Shown: positions 1 to 10,029 of the stretch, in pieces
Layout: each line of letters starts with the position of its first letter
Numbering within the stretch: the first letter of the stretch is position 1
NCBI GenBank assembly: GCA_030998015.1
Contig: JARWMV010000251.1
Span: forward strand, 1-64,000
Direction of reading: 5' to 3'
Length of the DNA: 64,000 nt
From: Ceratorhiza oryzae-sativae
Taxonomy: Eukaryota > Basidiomycota > Agaricomycetes > Cantharellales > Ceratobasidiaceae
Program-made: the position numbers and the translations under genes
Notes under the pieces: model-generated
The model's input: the letters and a program-made list of their open reading frames with translations, nothing else
Databases searched by the model: none
What the model was told of the DNA's origin: nothing

Positions 1-174
1 TAATACGTCCGCAGCCACCGCAGCCACAGGTATATATAAGGAGGATAAAGCAAGACTGGATGCCTCAGCTTGCTTTATCTTGTCAACCACCATAGACCAT
101 AGCAAAACACTGTAACTAGAACACTCAATACATACTGCATAGCACCAAACCGTCAACGCAGCCACTACTTAAGT
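1..174 (+). repeat. Left arm of inverted repeat
   Basis: Partner of 3222-3394 on the opposite strand. Shared blocks include CAGCCACAGGTATATA, AGCTTGCTTTATCTT, the stretch around ACCATAGACCATAGCAAA and the inner end CCACTACTTAAGTG. The inner boundary is clear; the outer boundary may lie outside the window. Confidence 0.75.
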
Positions 175-199
175 GCTCCACAAGGGAGCCTCCAGAGGG

Positions 200-562
200 T
201 CACGACAAGAAAGACCTAATAAATGTGTGTTGAACTTTTATTGGTTGTGGTTGATCAGGAAGATATTGAATATAGACTTCAAATTCAAGTCCAGCACTTA
301 GAGCACTTGATACTGAATTTATTGGAATACATGGCCTATAATTCTTAAAGGTAAATGTCAGAGTAATATGTGGTGGTGGACTGCCAATACTACCATAACC
401 TAAAACAGTAATTGTAGGGTTTGGGGCTTGAATCCAGACAGGATCTATCTCAAGAGCCCAAGATAAGTTGTTGTATTCTGTGGTAAGAAAGGTATTTCTA
501 TACACAGAGTGGTCAAAATTGAGAAATTCCATTTTGGGCAATAGATTGACCAAAAATGGCAA
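200..562 (-). CDS. Unrecognised open frame inside the inverted-repeat element
   Basis: A minus-strand frame of about 120 codons lying directly inside the left arm. The first ATG is near 530, since the 5' limit of the frame is a TTG codon. The translated sequence is rich in aromatic and beta-branched residues with several PNP and GSIGSPPP-like turns and could be a small beta-rich protein, but I recognise no family. It may be a chance open frame. Confidence 0.2.
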   Translation of the reverse strand: MPFLVNLLPKMEFLNFDHSVYRNTFLTTEYNNLSWALEIDPVWIQAPNPTITVLGYGSIGSPPPHITLTFTFKNYRPCIPINSVSSALSAGLEFEVYIQYLPDQPQPIKVQHTFIRSFLS

Positions 563-2386
563 TGTTAGTTGATAGTTACTTGATGTAAGGACCTGGGTTG
601 CTTCACCAATGTTACAGGTCAGGGTACACTTGAATATCTAGAGCTTAAGCAAATGTAGATATGTTAGTATACACTAATCGTACTCAATACTTCTTAGACT
701 AGAGTAAGAAGGCTCAAAGTAGTTGCAATGCAATCAAGTAACACTCAAGGTAGTCTTAATCTTTCACAGTGTAAACTGACTAATTTATAGGTATAAAGAG
801 CAAGACTACTATGGTCAGGTTCCCTTAGATATCTTAAATGTAGTTCAGCCCTAGTTGCTTGGACTAACTGATACTAATCTTAATACTAGACTTAAGCAAT
901 AGCTTATAGGATAGATGGTGGGCTGCCTAATGCGTGTACTTCCTCAGCTACAGGTACTTAGATTTCCTCTAATAGCTGGTACTTAATGTCATGCTCAATC
1001 AGGCAATATTGTATCCTTATATATCTCTGTATATAAGATACAATGACTCAGACAGTATATAACTAATATGGTACTATATTCCTCAGTACTAGTTATATAA
1101 GAAGTCACACACAGACAAGAGAAATAGAAAGAGAAAAAGAAACCAATAACCAGTCTGGGTTGAATAGAGGAGGGAAGGTGGTCTGGAAGGGCCTCAGAGG
1201 AGGTCCTTTTATACCCTGAGGAGGGCATTCCAGAGCCAAATAGATGCATGCATGCCAGTGCAATCATCAAAAGAGGGTACTGCTATACTTGGGGTACACC
1301 CTAGCCCAGTGTAGGATAACAGAGTAAAGACAGGGTGTGGATTGAAGGCATTGATGCATCTGAGACCTGCTATTGGCTTGTAGATCATATTATCATAGTA
1401 TATACATGTAATGAATGGAGGTTACATCTCAGTGAGTCATAAAGTGAGTCAGAAAAGCTTCTGGATCAATTTGGGAAGCTCTCCTGACTCACTGGAGTCA
1501 TTAGATCTTGATTGATGGTCCAGTAAGATTCTAATGATCTTCAGGCCATTCCAGTGCAAGGATTTGGTGGATCATGACAATCTTCGGGCAGCAGATACTG
1601 CTGAAGATTAGCTATCGATAGAGCATAAGTTCTTTTTGATAGCATAAGTGGTTGCCAAGATATGAGCAGTGCAATGTTGTAATCAATATCTCCTGATAAG
1701 AAGAAATATTGCAACCTCTGTATCTCTCTGAGATCTTATTGTAAAAACTTAATAAAATATGCGTTGGAAAGCGGGAAATTTGTACTATTTAATGGAATGG
1801 AAAATAGTACAATATGGAGTGCATACAAATTCAATTATTTCACAAATTAATTACAGAGGCATTGCTTGAGGTTGGCAGAGCAGACTAAATTAATAGAAAA
1901 ATGTTAGTGATCCATAACAATACCCAAATCAAGGTCACATATAGGCTGATACCAGAGGTTGTGCCAGTACCCCTGGGCCAGCTGGGAGCCTCAGGAGAGC
2001 CCAAGACAGACCCCTCAAGTGGTCTGAAGTGCAGACTGACAGATGAGTTGCACTCAAGCAACAGATATGTGCCCTGGGGAGGTACCAGGTTTGGTTTTGG
2101 CCACAATCATGGCAGGCAGACACTGTTCTGTTCAAAGTCCAGCTGAAGGATGGACATAGCCAGCTTCAAGGGAGGGTCCCTCAAACAAGGACCACAATGG
2201 GTGGTCAATAATAACAACCCCAAAGGGGTGGCCTTATGGCATGTGTGCAATGCACAAGAAATACACTCTGTTTTTAACAGACCATCCATGACCTGGGTTG
2301 ACATGACCCTCTTTAGCCTCCAACAAGGCCTCTCACAACAGGCACCTCTTGTGCCTCACAATTATAGGTCTGCAGCTCACTGAGAG
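563..2386. other. Interior of the element, no supported gene
   Basis: A+T-rich sequence with short overlapping open frames on both strands, the best at 1901-2146 and 2150-2383 on the plus strand. None shows a domain, a convincing intron pattern or codon bias. I see no reverse transcriptase, integrase, transposase or zinc-finger motif here. Confidence 0.4.
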
Positions 2387-2821
2387 GTGATCCTCCTGGA
2401 GCATAATTACAACCACCCTATACAGTCTTTGGATCATGTATTGCCTGGTGTGCAGATTGGTGAGCACAGAACACTTAGTAGCATCAACATGTCTGTACTG
2501 TGCTTCGCACAGGCAATCTGTCCTAATGGATGGACTTCACTTGCTCAATGCTTTGAGCAAGTTATGACTGATGTGTTTTCCTGCCTGGGAGCTTATGAGC
2601 AGGGTGTGGCTCAGCTAGATGCTACTGCATCTAGGGATATATTCAGCAATCTACTGAATGCAACTGTTATTACATATGAGACATACATTAATGTGTCATA
2701 TTTCCTGACTCTCAAGTTGGTAACTCCCCTCCAAGTCATACAATGGCTCTGGAGGACTCTCCATCTCCCCTGGTCAATTGCCCAGGTCACATTTGAGCCA
2801 TTCCATCAACAGCAGGTGTAA
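2387..2821 (+). CDS. Unrecognised open frame upstream of the solo LTR
   Basis: An open frame of about 144 codons, with the first ATG near 2489. It contains several cysteines in its first half and a leucine-rich second half, with no domain I can name. It ends 200 bp before the LTR-like sequence, so it could be the decayed tail of a retroelement ORF. This is inference from position only. Confidence 0.25.
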   Translation: MILLEHNYNHPIQSLDHVLPGVQIGEHRTLSSINMSVLCFAQAICPNGWTSLAQCFEQVMTDVFSCLGAYEQGVAQLDATASRDIFSNLLNATVITYETYINVSYFLTLKLVTPLQVIQWLWRTLHLPWSIAQVTFEPFHQQQV

Positions 2822-3020
2822 CATACTGTTGCCTAGATCCTGGAAAACACCCAGGCAATGTTCTTGATGTGTTTTACTGTGGCTCTCTCTGTCTGGGGAC
2901 AGGAGGATGTGCTGTCTGGCTCATCTACACCAGTGATTGCTGGTGCTGCTATGCCCACCTTGTTGGTACAGCCAACAGATGACTTTATGGACTCTGCCAA
3001 TCAAGTCCTGAGGGGGAGGA

Positions 3021-3212
3021 TGTAAGGATAGCAGTCACATGACTGCTTTTACTTGATATATGCATCATCTTTCCAATGTATGAGGTCTTGTCTTGTTTTT
3101 ACTACCACATTATTGTCACTTGAGTGAATACTATACTATGTATATGTGTTCTATTGCTGTGCAAAGCAATTAAGACTATTAAGTACAGTTTATTGAGGGC
3201 AAAGCCCTTACA
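3021..3212 (+). mobile_element. Solo LTR-like sequence
   Basis: A 192-bp block that begins TGTAAGG and ends CCTTACA, a perfect 7-base terminal inversion of the TG...CA type expected of LTRs. It is preceded by a purine-rich tract (AGGGGGAGGA) resembling a polypurine tract. No second copy was found in the window, so it looks like a 3' LTR of a truncated retroelement or a solo LTR. It abuts the right inverted arm. Confidence 0.5.
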
Positions 3213-3221
3213 CTTGCACAA

Positions 3222-3394
3222 CACTTAAGTAGTGGCTGCATTGATGGTTTGGTGTTATGTGGTATGTATTGAGTGTTCTAGTTACAGTGTTTGCTATGGT
3301 CTATGGTGGTTGAGAAGATAAAGCAAGCTGAGGCTTCCAGTTTTGCTTTATCCTACTTATATACCTGTGGCTGTGGTGGCTGCAGATGTCTTAT
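3222..3394 (-). repeat. Right arm of inverted repeat
   Basis: Reverse complement of 1-174 with scattered substitutions and 1-2 base indels, including the internal GATAAAGCAAG/TTGCTTTATC stem. Similarity fades after the block reading as TCTGCAGCCACC on the opposite strand. Confidence 0.75.
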
Positions 3395-3796
3395 CTAAGC
3401 ACATTCCACAGCAGGTACAGGTCATATACAGTACTATGGGTTAGGTAATTGTTTATCTTAAGTTTGTGTGGCTCCAAATCTTATAGAGCTGCACAAGGTC
3501 CCAGGGTCACATGATTTAAGTCCTGAGGTCACATGACAACTTGCTCCTCACTCCAAGTAACATGGGATAGAAATGCTGGAGTGAGTTCAGGGTAACCACC
3601 ATAAGCGCCAGGTAAGCACCAAGGTCACATGACCTTGTTTATAGCTTGTTCTGCTTCAGGAAAAATGCCATAAATCTGTAAAATATTTGGTTACTCTGTT
3701 ATGTCCATTTGACAGGTCATAACACTGGGCTGCTATCAGCCTCCCAAACTTCATGTACATTAAGGTTGTCAGCCTGAGTGCTGATACAGTTTTAAG

Positions 3797-3896
3797 GCTG
3801 GTTAGTCTAATGGGTAGAGCACCCATTCCCTCTTGCTGATGTAAGCTCATCAATCAGAGGGCACATGTTCAACTCCCCCCTTGTCCAACTTTTTTT
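3797..3896 (+). ncRNA. tRNA-like / SINE-head sequence with pol III signals
   Basis: The sequence has a box-A-like motif (TAGTCTAATGGGTAGAGC), a box-B-like motif (GTTCAACTCCC) about 60 bases downstream, and a T-run at 3889-3896 that could terminate RNA polymerase III. Between the boxes a CCCTC/GAGGG stem encloses an oversized loop with a small GATG/CATC hairpin, as in a tRNA anticodon arm with an intron. The D-stem and acceptor stem do not pair well, so this is more likely a tRNA-derived SINE head or a decayed tRNA than a working tRNA gene. Confidence 0.3.
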
Positions 3897-4022
3897 TGAG
3901 TTATTTTGAGCAGGTTTATTGATTCTAGACATTTTTCCAAAATAAGGCATATCCCAATTTGGTGCATGATTAGTTTGGGATTTGGTGTGCTTGAAGGTGA
4001 CCTGAAGTGATTTCCAGCAATG

Positions 4023-4092
4023 TGGGTGATTTGAGTGGTTTGGGTGATTTGGGTGATTTGAAGTGATTTGAAGTGATCTACAGCTTGCCTGT
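4023..4092 (+). repeat. Degenerate GTGATTTG-type short tandem repeat
   Basis: About eight imperfect copies of an 8-10 base unit built on GTGATTTG or GAAGTGATTT. It follows the tRNA-like patch and could be the tail of the same short interspersed element. Confidence 0.5.
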
Positions 4093-4399
4093 GCTGATCT
4101 AAAGTGATTTACATCCACAAAGGTAGATTTTCAATGACTTTCAGGATTTTATTGTGTTTCTGAGTTGCTCACAGTGCTGCTAAACATGGACTTGCCTTAT
4201 GTGGTACTTTGGTTTGTTTTCCTACTTACAACACCTTTCCAGGCCCCCCAAGCAAAATCCCATTTTGCTGATGTAGTCAGACATTACAAATCTCCAGTGC
4301 CTGAAAACATAATGTTTATTGTTGATCATATTACAGTTGTTGGTCCCATGGATGTACTTGACAATACTGTAGACCCAGATTAGTTTGGACCTGGCCTGG

Positions 4400-5290
4400 A
4401 ACTGGCTGTATGTACTTGTTAATCTCTCATTCACACTTCAAACCATGTAGCTTACTTGCAGTCCCCCAATGCATGCCCACACCCCTTGGCCGATTCTCAG
4501 TATCATATTGCCTTCCATAACATGATGATGCAGAACATTACTGCATTCCTTCCCATCACCCCATTGCCCCCCATCAACAAGAGCTGTGTTTATTTTTATT
4601 TCACTTATTCTATCTTAAAGTAATATAGTACCAGTTTCTTGCTCTCACCAAGTGTATGCTGTTGACGTCTTACTTATCTACTATCCTGGTAATAATACTG
4701 TGTATGCACTCAATAGGGGGTGTGGTATTGCCCACCCGGGGGTTGGAAATCTCGAACACTCATGCTACTCCGCTGGCATGGAATTAACATGCCACTGTCT
4801 CAGGTCTGGTTTTCAGAACCCGAAGCAGAGTATTCGCAAAGCACCATTATGCTTTTAGTGCGGCCGCAGTGTGAAGTGATGGTCAACCCCAATTGCGCAA
4901 ATTGTATTATAATTCAGTGCCACCAGATTGTCTCAAACCGAACCCGCGAGATCTAATTGTCACACCAGAAGCTCAGCAGCTCATATTCGATCAACCTTGG
5001 AGCTGTGAGCCCCATTTCCGTAATCTCATTTAATTAGTTCCCCTTCACTAGTTAAAGAAGCACCCCATCGGCCCTTCGATATTCTAATACCCCTAATTCG
5101 GGATTCAAATGTCGTCATAATTTACTTTGGCGCCAAGATTTACCTCCAAGCGTTTCGCGCCTCTAATGTCAGATGACATCACGTGCCCTGGATCCCCGTG
5201 TTTCCCCCAACTACACCAAACGTCAAGACAGCCCCACCACGCATCTTCTGCCCGCCATCGGCTTGAGCACGCCTGCGCTATTAATGCTCA
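4400..5290. other. Intergenic stretch, no supported gene
   Basis: Transition from A+T-rich repeat-like DNA to a composition closer to the gene-bearing parts of the window. Only short open frames without domains are present. The last few hundred bases probably hold the promoter of the gene near 5.6 kb. Confidence 0.4.
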
Positions 5291-5585
5291 ACAATGATGT
5301 TGAGGCAAATAATGGTGAGCCAGCGAGCTCTTTCCAGGTGATGCGCATTTAGGGAACAATCCTTGCAGGGGCGAACTCGTAAGTCTCCATTTTTTTTACC
5401 GTTCACGCACGCCAGTACTGACAGGCGGCAGCGGGCATATAGCGCTCGGTATCCCGCTTCGATCCTGTCTCACCCTCTCGATCCTCGCGTGTGGCGTCCC
5501 GCACTAGCATCATCGTTTGCGTTCAACCGCACAATCACCCCAAATCGTTTTGTTCAAGAGGCCTGGATCGGAGAAGCTCTGGATA

Positions 5586-6140
5586 ATGAAACATACAGCA
5601 AGGTATGTGATATATTTTTGCTCTCCCGCGTATGCTAATTTACTGCTCGCAGACTACATATATTTGACGCGCCAGGCTCGACGACCAACAACCTCCCTCC
5701 CACAGTCCTCTCTGACCCCACGAGTACACCATTTACTTCCACCCGAAATCGATACCGAGGTAAGTACAATCTGTTTGAGCCTGTCTCGTCATCGGCTAAG
5801 ACTGCGATCAGATGGTCATGCTGGACTCGTACATGCTGATGCATTCGACCCACCGCTACCGATGCATTATCTGTCAGCGGGAGATGGTGTTCCGTAACCT
5901 TATCCTACACCTCCGCTCTGGCTGCTACCACTACTGCTGGGTCCATCTGCATAACGTCATTCGACTAGAGGCGAACATGGCCAGCACGGATTCGTTGCCG
6001 GTGCATTGGATCCTTTGGTTGATGCGGCATGTGATGCTCACTCGCATTACGCGTTTGATCGTCGAGGCCGAGCAGTTCGACAACACGCTCGTGCTTGCAA
6101 GCGCGATGTCCGACCTCCAGCTCGGAGAACAGAATGCTAA
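5586..6140 (+). CDS. Unrecognised small multi-exon gene
   Basis: A consistent frame is obtained by joining exons across three introns with good GT...AG ends: near 5601-5652 (GTATGT...CTCGCAG), 5761-5811 (GTAAGT...GATCAG) and 5896-5967 (GTAACC...GACTAG). The joined product starts MKHTARLHIFDAPG and ends in an Arg/His/Cys-rich tail before a stop near 6140. No conserved domain was recognised. An alternative start exon could lie further upstream near 5295. The frame at 5812-6288 is longer but conflicts with the splice phases; it is probably a shadow or a differently spliced 3' end. Confidence 0.4.
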
Positions 6141-6289
6141 CGTCCCTCCTCCCGGGAGTCCGATGGAGATCTCGACTCCGACCAGCCCTCCAAGCACCCC
6201 AAACGAAGATCAAACCCCTGCCTTGGATGGCTCAAGCACAGCGTCCGACGATGCCACAGACGAAGAAGAGTATACCACCGGACTTTAGA

Positions 6290-7225
6290 TGTGATTCGCG
6301 CCCATACGTGGCATTGGTGGGCCTCGATTCTTTAACTTGTCACTATCGTGTTCACAAGGGCATTACCGAACCGCGCCAGTTCGAACGGACTTTAGTTTCC
6401 ACGCCTGTACATATATATCATCGATGGCACTTTTATCCCCACGCTTCTCAACTCTCGTAACCTCCACACACCCAAATGGACCTAAATCCGGGCCCTGGGC
6501 TCTTTATTTACGTTTTCCCTTCGCCACCTTTGTCTTGCTTTTTCTACGCTGTGATTCTTTTTTTAATGTATCGTAATTTCGACTCCCATGTATGGAACTC
6601 GTTCGCCACCACGGTTTGGAATTCCATACTTTTTGACTTGGCATAACGTCCAGTTATGCGTTTCGAAGTCTGACAACGGAATTTCCAAACCCCAAAGGGT
6701 ACGCAAAAACAGTGCTCTTAGGAGATGTGTGCAATTTTGAGAGCGCGGTTCTAAAATTCAGTACACGCCATTCTTACAGAGACACTTGTGCATTTGCTAA
6801 TAGCTATTCCACTCAGTTACAAAATGATGATTAACCCGCTTATAATTGATCTCTTCACATTCACTCTGTCCAGATTTTTTGGACTCATTGATCTGTATAT
6901 TTTGTTTTGACTGCTCGCCTTCCTGTATTATAGTCAATATAATTATGTACAATCATCCTTTTGTTTTTGTATCTGTCTTGAAACAACTTGTTGATTCTGT
7001 GCTTGCAAATTACATGTCTATATCTAGCTCAAGTGTACTTTTATATGTCATCTTGGTGTCCATTTAATTCTGGACGTTTAGACCATTGTTGTTTGGCCGT
7101 GGTGCTATCTTGAAATCCAAATTTCATGCTGAAGTCAAGATTCAGTAAAACGCACAGTTAAACATAAATTTAGAATTGGACAAACTGACTAACGTCCATT
7201 ATGTTTTGCCTGCATCCAATTTTTC
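6290..7225. other. Intergenic, A+T-rich
   Basis: Downstream sequence of the preceding gene followed by A+T-rich DNA. No gene, RNA or repeat structure is supported. Confidence 0.4.
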
Positions 7226-7628
7226 TGGACGTTGGAGGCGTCAAGAGTCGATCGACGCGATCTACGCCGTCAGATCACCCCGCTGTCAGCGCCACCGATT
7301 CTTGCGCACGTAGTGTGCGTCATTGCAACGATGGCGGTGACGAGATTTCCCCGAGCCGGACGGTACACCTATGATGCCCTGCCGTCGTTGATTTGGGAGC
7401 CCGGGAGGCGTGCTGCGCCGGACTTCGATCTCGCCGGAGCAGCCGGAGCCGGGTCGGAATAGGAGCTCGACCGTGACAAATCGCAAGCTCTTGCAGCCGA
7501 TTTTTACTGTGCTCATCGAGCTCTTATGAGCGCTCACAAGCGCTAACCATCCGGGCTTTCATTTCGGGGCCCTCGACCAGCTCAACGTGCTGTTTAGGGC
7601 TAGTAAGCGGCAGCACGTTTTCCTGATG
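7226..7628 (+). repeat. Decayed solo copy of a Plavaka-type terminal repeat
   Basis: This block matches the right terminal repeat of the transposon at 28.2-28.6 kb in patches, most clearly around 7411-7460 (GCTGCGCCGGACT, then CGATC and GCCG), and ends with the same signature CGTTTTCCTGATG. Its last 75 bases (7554-7628) closely match 19687-19761. No transposase accompanies it, so it is a solo end, an internally deleted copy or a MITE-like relative. Alignment was by eye. Confidence 0.5.
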
Positions 7629-9141
7629 AGAAAGAGAAATGTTTTGGTGTTTTTTTGGCATTTTCGAGATGAGAAACAGGAGCCTTGTAGATAGTAGACG
7701 TCGGAGAGCCTTCGTTGCTGAGAACAGATGAATTTGTTGCGAAGTTCGTCGCTCCAGATGCTTTGCTAGGATTGTCGGTCATAGTGGTGGTCGGCGTGTG
7801 ATTCGTATCCTTGTATTTACACATCACAGGAGGAAATTTTACACACACACACAGATTTCACCCAACCACCAGGTAGCCTGCCCACTACTTCGAAGGTGAT
7901 AAGAGCTCGCTATTGAACCCTATCCGAGTGACACTTGAAAAAAGGAAAACACTAATCGGTGAATCTCGATCGAGGAATGCGCAATGCCCCAGGAATTCGC
8001 CGAGGACTTAAGGCGCAGGTGAGTCACCCTCGTCAGATTATGTTTTGTTTTAGGTTTCGTAAGAGTTTTGGCCCGCGACGGGCAGTCATGCCAGACGCGC
8101 GGGTTTCGTGAATGATTGCATGACAAAACAGCTCGATACTCGAGGTTCCGAGTTGAACCTATTAGAGCCCGATATTCACGGATTTCAGCGGAGCCCGACT
8201 GTCCAGCGAATGGATAATCTATTTATAAAAATCAATATGAATAAAAGGCTCAATAGTCAAAGGGAGCACATAGACAAATCGCCGCCGGAGACCATTTAGA
8301 GCATGGATATCTTCATATGCACCATCGGGTGTAGTGCCGGGGACTGGGACAAAAACGAGTACCAAAACGCTGCCTGAGCATGATGGCGAACCGGAATAGT
8401 TGAAACGACCAAGAGTATATGCGCATCATTCTATATTCGTGCACCCGGGCAATATATCCAAAGCCACACAAATCCGGGACGTCAACATGTGTCAAGGCCT
8501 AGATGGGGGTGAATAATAGGTTGATAAGCGATGCAAAGTTTTCAAACCTTGCCATTCACGGGGATGCCCGAAGATATTCATTGATCATTGCGTTCTCACC
8601 CCTCACCGGCACCATCCTCGACGAATATATGATGTTTGAGCCGGCTTGGAACGCATGGGAATGAAATGTTTTATGGAAGAGAATAACGGTCGGAGGGCTT
8701 ACCGTGCTCTAAGATGTCTGTTTGATCCTTATAGTGACCCAGAATGCCTCCTTTCCAGTCCTCTCTCCCGCCTACCGGATTCAAGCCCCAGAAAAGTGAA
8801 TGGAAGACTTCAAAACACCCGCTGATAGACGAGATTCAACGCCGCCCCAGGTATCTGTCAGACAGAGAATTTCGCTGATGGCGGTGACAGTCAACGGACT
8901 GGGCTTGACAGGAGCATTCGACTATGGACAGCAGCTGCAGGGGGGAAAAAAGTCAGCATTCCTACCTTGTTCGACAATGCCTAAGGTTTGATCCCCTTCT
9001 GTCTCGTGGAGTGCGCCCTACCCTCTCTGAGGATAGAGGAATGAACGGGGTGATGGTGCAAACGGGGGAAAGAACGTCGGGTTGCGGAATAAGGCATGGC
9101 GCTTGAGAACTCACAAGCTTGCTAACAACGTAACGCAACAG
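7629..9141. other. Probable 5' region of the micro-exon kinase gene; upstream part empty
   Basis: No gene is supported at 7629-8790. From about 8790 onward AG and GT signals become frequent, and short open frames around 8800-9000 could be early exons of the gene that follows. I could not chain them reliably, so the translation start of the kinase gene is unresolved. Confidence 0.3.
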
Positions 9142-10029
9142 CTGGATCAAATACAACCTCGTGACACAGAGTGTGCCCCGCACCACGACAGGACGAGCGA
9201 CACTATGTCCGAAGGAGGGTGGAACTACGTCAACTTTGGGCAAATTGCGGTACGCACAGACTACGGCTGACCCTAGCCTGGTGAGACTGAGAGCTCTGAC
9301 TATGTTCTAGGAAGTGAGATGCATCATTACAACGGAAACCGGCGCTAACTGCGTCTTGCACAGGAGCATGACGAGATCAAGGGGCGAGTGAGTGTCCAGA
9401 CCCATGAGTCCGAGTGGGGATCTCATACGTGGTCCCATGTGGCCTCGTTCCGTGATTCATCAGTCCGAAATACGAGGGGAAATCGGACGATGGGTACGTT
9501 GCACATCTTTCAATCTACTGTGAAGCTAATGACACCCGGATTGGATGCTAGGTGGCAAGTTTGATTTCAGGGAGTCGCCATGAGGGCGCGCTGATCGAAA
9601 AATTAATTGTGCAATCTAGTTGGTGAGTGATCGAGTGGTTGTTTTGCAGTATCTTATTCCTGGATTAAACGCTTCACTGCAGAAGGTGCGCCAAAGTATC
9701 ACACAATGAAATTGGCTGAACATCTAACGATAAGCATCAAGCGGGTATGTGGGTCATTGAGCTGTGCAAATGGAGGAGCGCTGAACTAGCGGATACATGG
9801 TCGAAAAGCGGCATGTGAGTGGTGGTCATGGACACGTGAACGGAGTATTCACCCGAAGGTGAGTGTGAGCAGAGTATGAAAACCGCCTACAAAATTGTAA
9901 ACAATGAAACGGTGTTGTAGATGTGCTTATTTGCGAACTGCATGCATAACAAAATATAGCATGTAAGCAAGTGGTATTGGTTACTAGTACACTCTCTCAC
10001 ACCAACCCTCTCACTCTGTTGCATGTCAG
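9142..10029 (+). other. Upstream micro-exon chain of the kinase gene
   Basis: A phase-0 exon chain can be read. It starts with 9142-9249 (36 codons, containing MSEGGWNYVNFGQIA), then GAA 9311-9313, 9364-9387 (EHDEIKGR), 9464-9493 (SEIRGEIGRW), GTG 9552-9554, TTG 9620-9622, AAG 9683-9685, CGG 9742-9744, CGGCAT 9809-9814 and CAT 9960-9962. The separating introns are about 50-76 nt (the last but one 44 nt or longer), nearly all with GT donors, AG acceptors and CTAAC/CTGAC-like branch points. The donor after GTG is GCAAGT, the usual GC-AG variant. All exons are multiples of three and all are open in the same frame. The function of the peptide is unknown. Confidence 0.5.

Larger units (their letters stand above)
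1..3394. mobile_element. Element bounded by ~173-bp inverted arms (foldback-like)
   Basis: The first ~174 bases and the reverse complement of 3222-3394 match along their length at roughly nine bases in ten by eye. Each arm carries an internal stem built from GATAAAGCAAG and CTTGCTTTATC. The left arm starts at the window edge, so the true terminus and any target-site duplication cannot be seen. Between the arms lie a few short open frames with no recognised domain and a solo-LTR-like sequence. No transposase, reverse transcriptase or integrase motif was recognised. It could be a non-autonomous foldback element, a DNA transposon whose transposase has been lost, or an inverted duplication of an older repeat. 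Confidence 0.55.

Noticed and set aside
5812..6288. 158-codon frame as the main product of the 5.6-kb gene
   Set aside because: It disagrees with the phase obtained from three well-formed introns, although alternative 3' splicing into it is not excluded.
7232..7462. 76-codon frame as a gene
   Set aside because: It lies inside the decayed transposon end and lines up with the TIR frame; it is better explained as repeat sequence.
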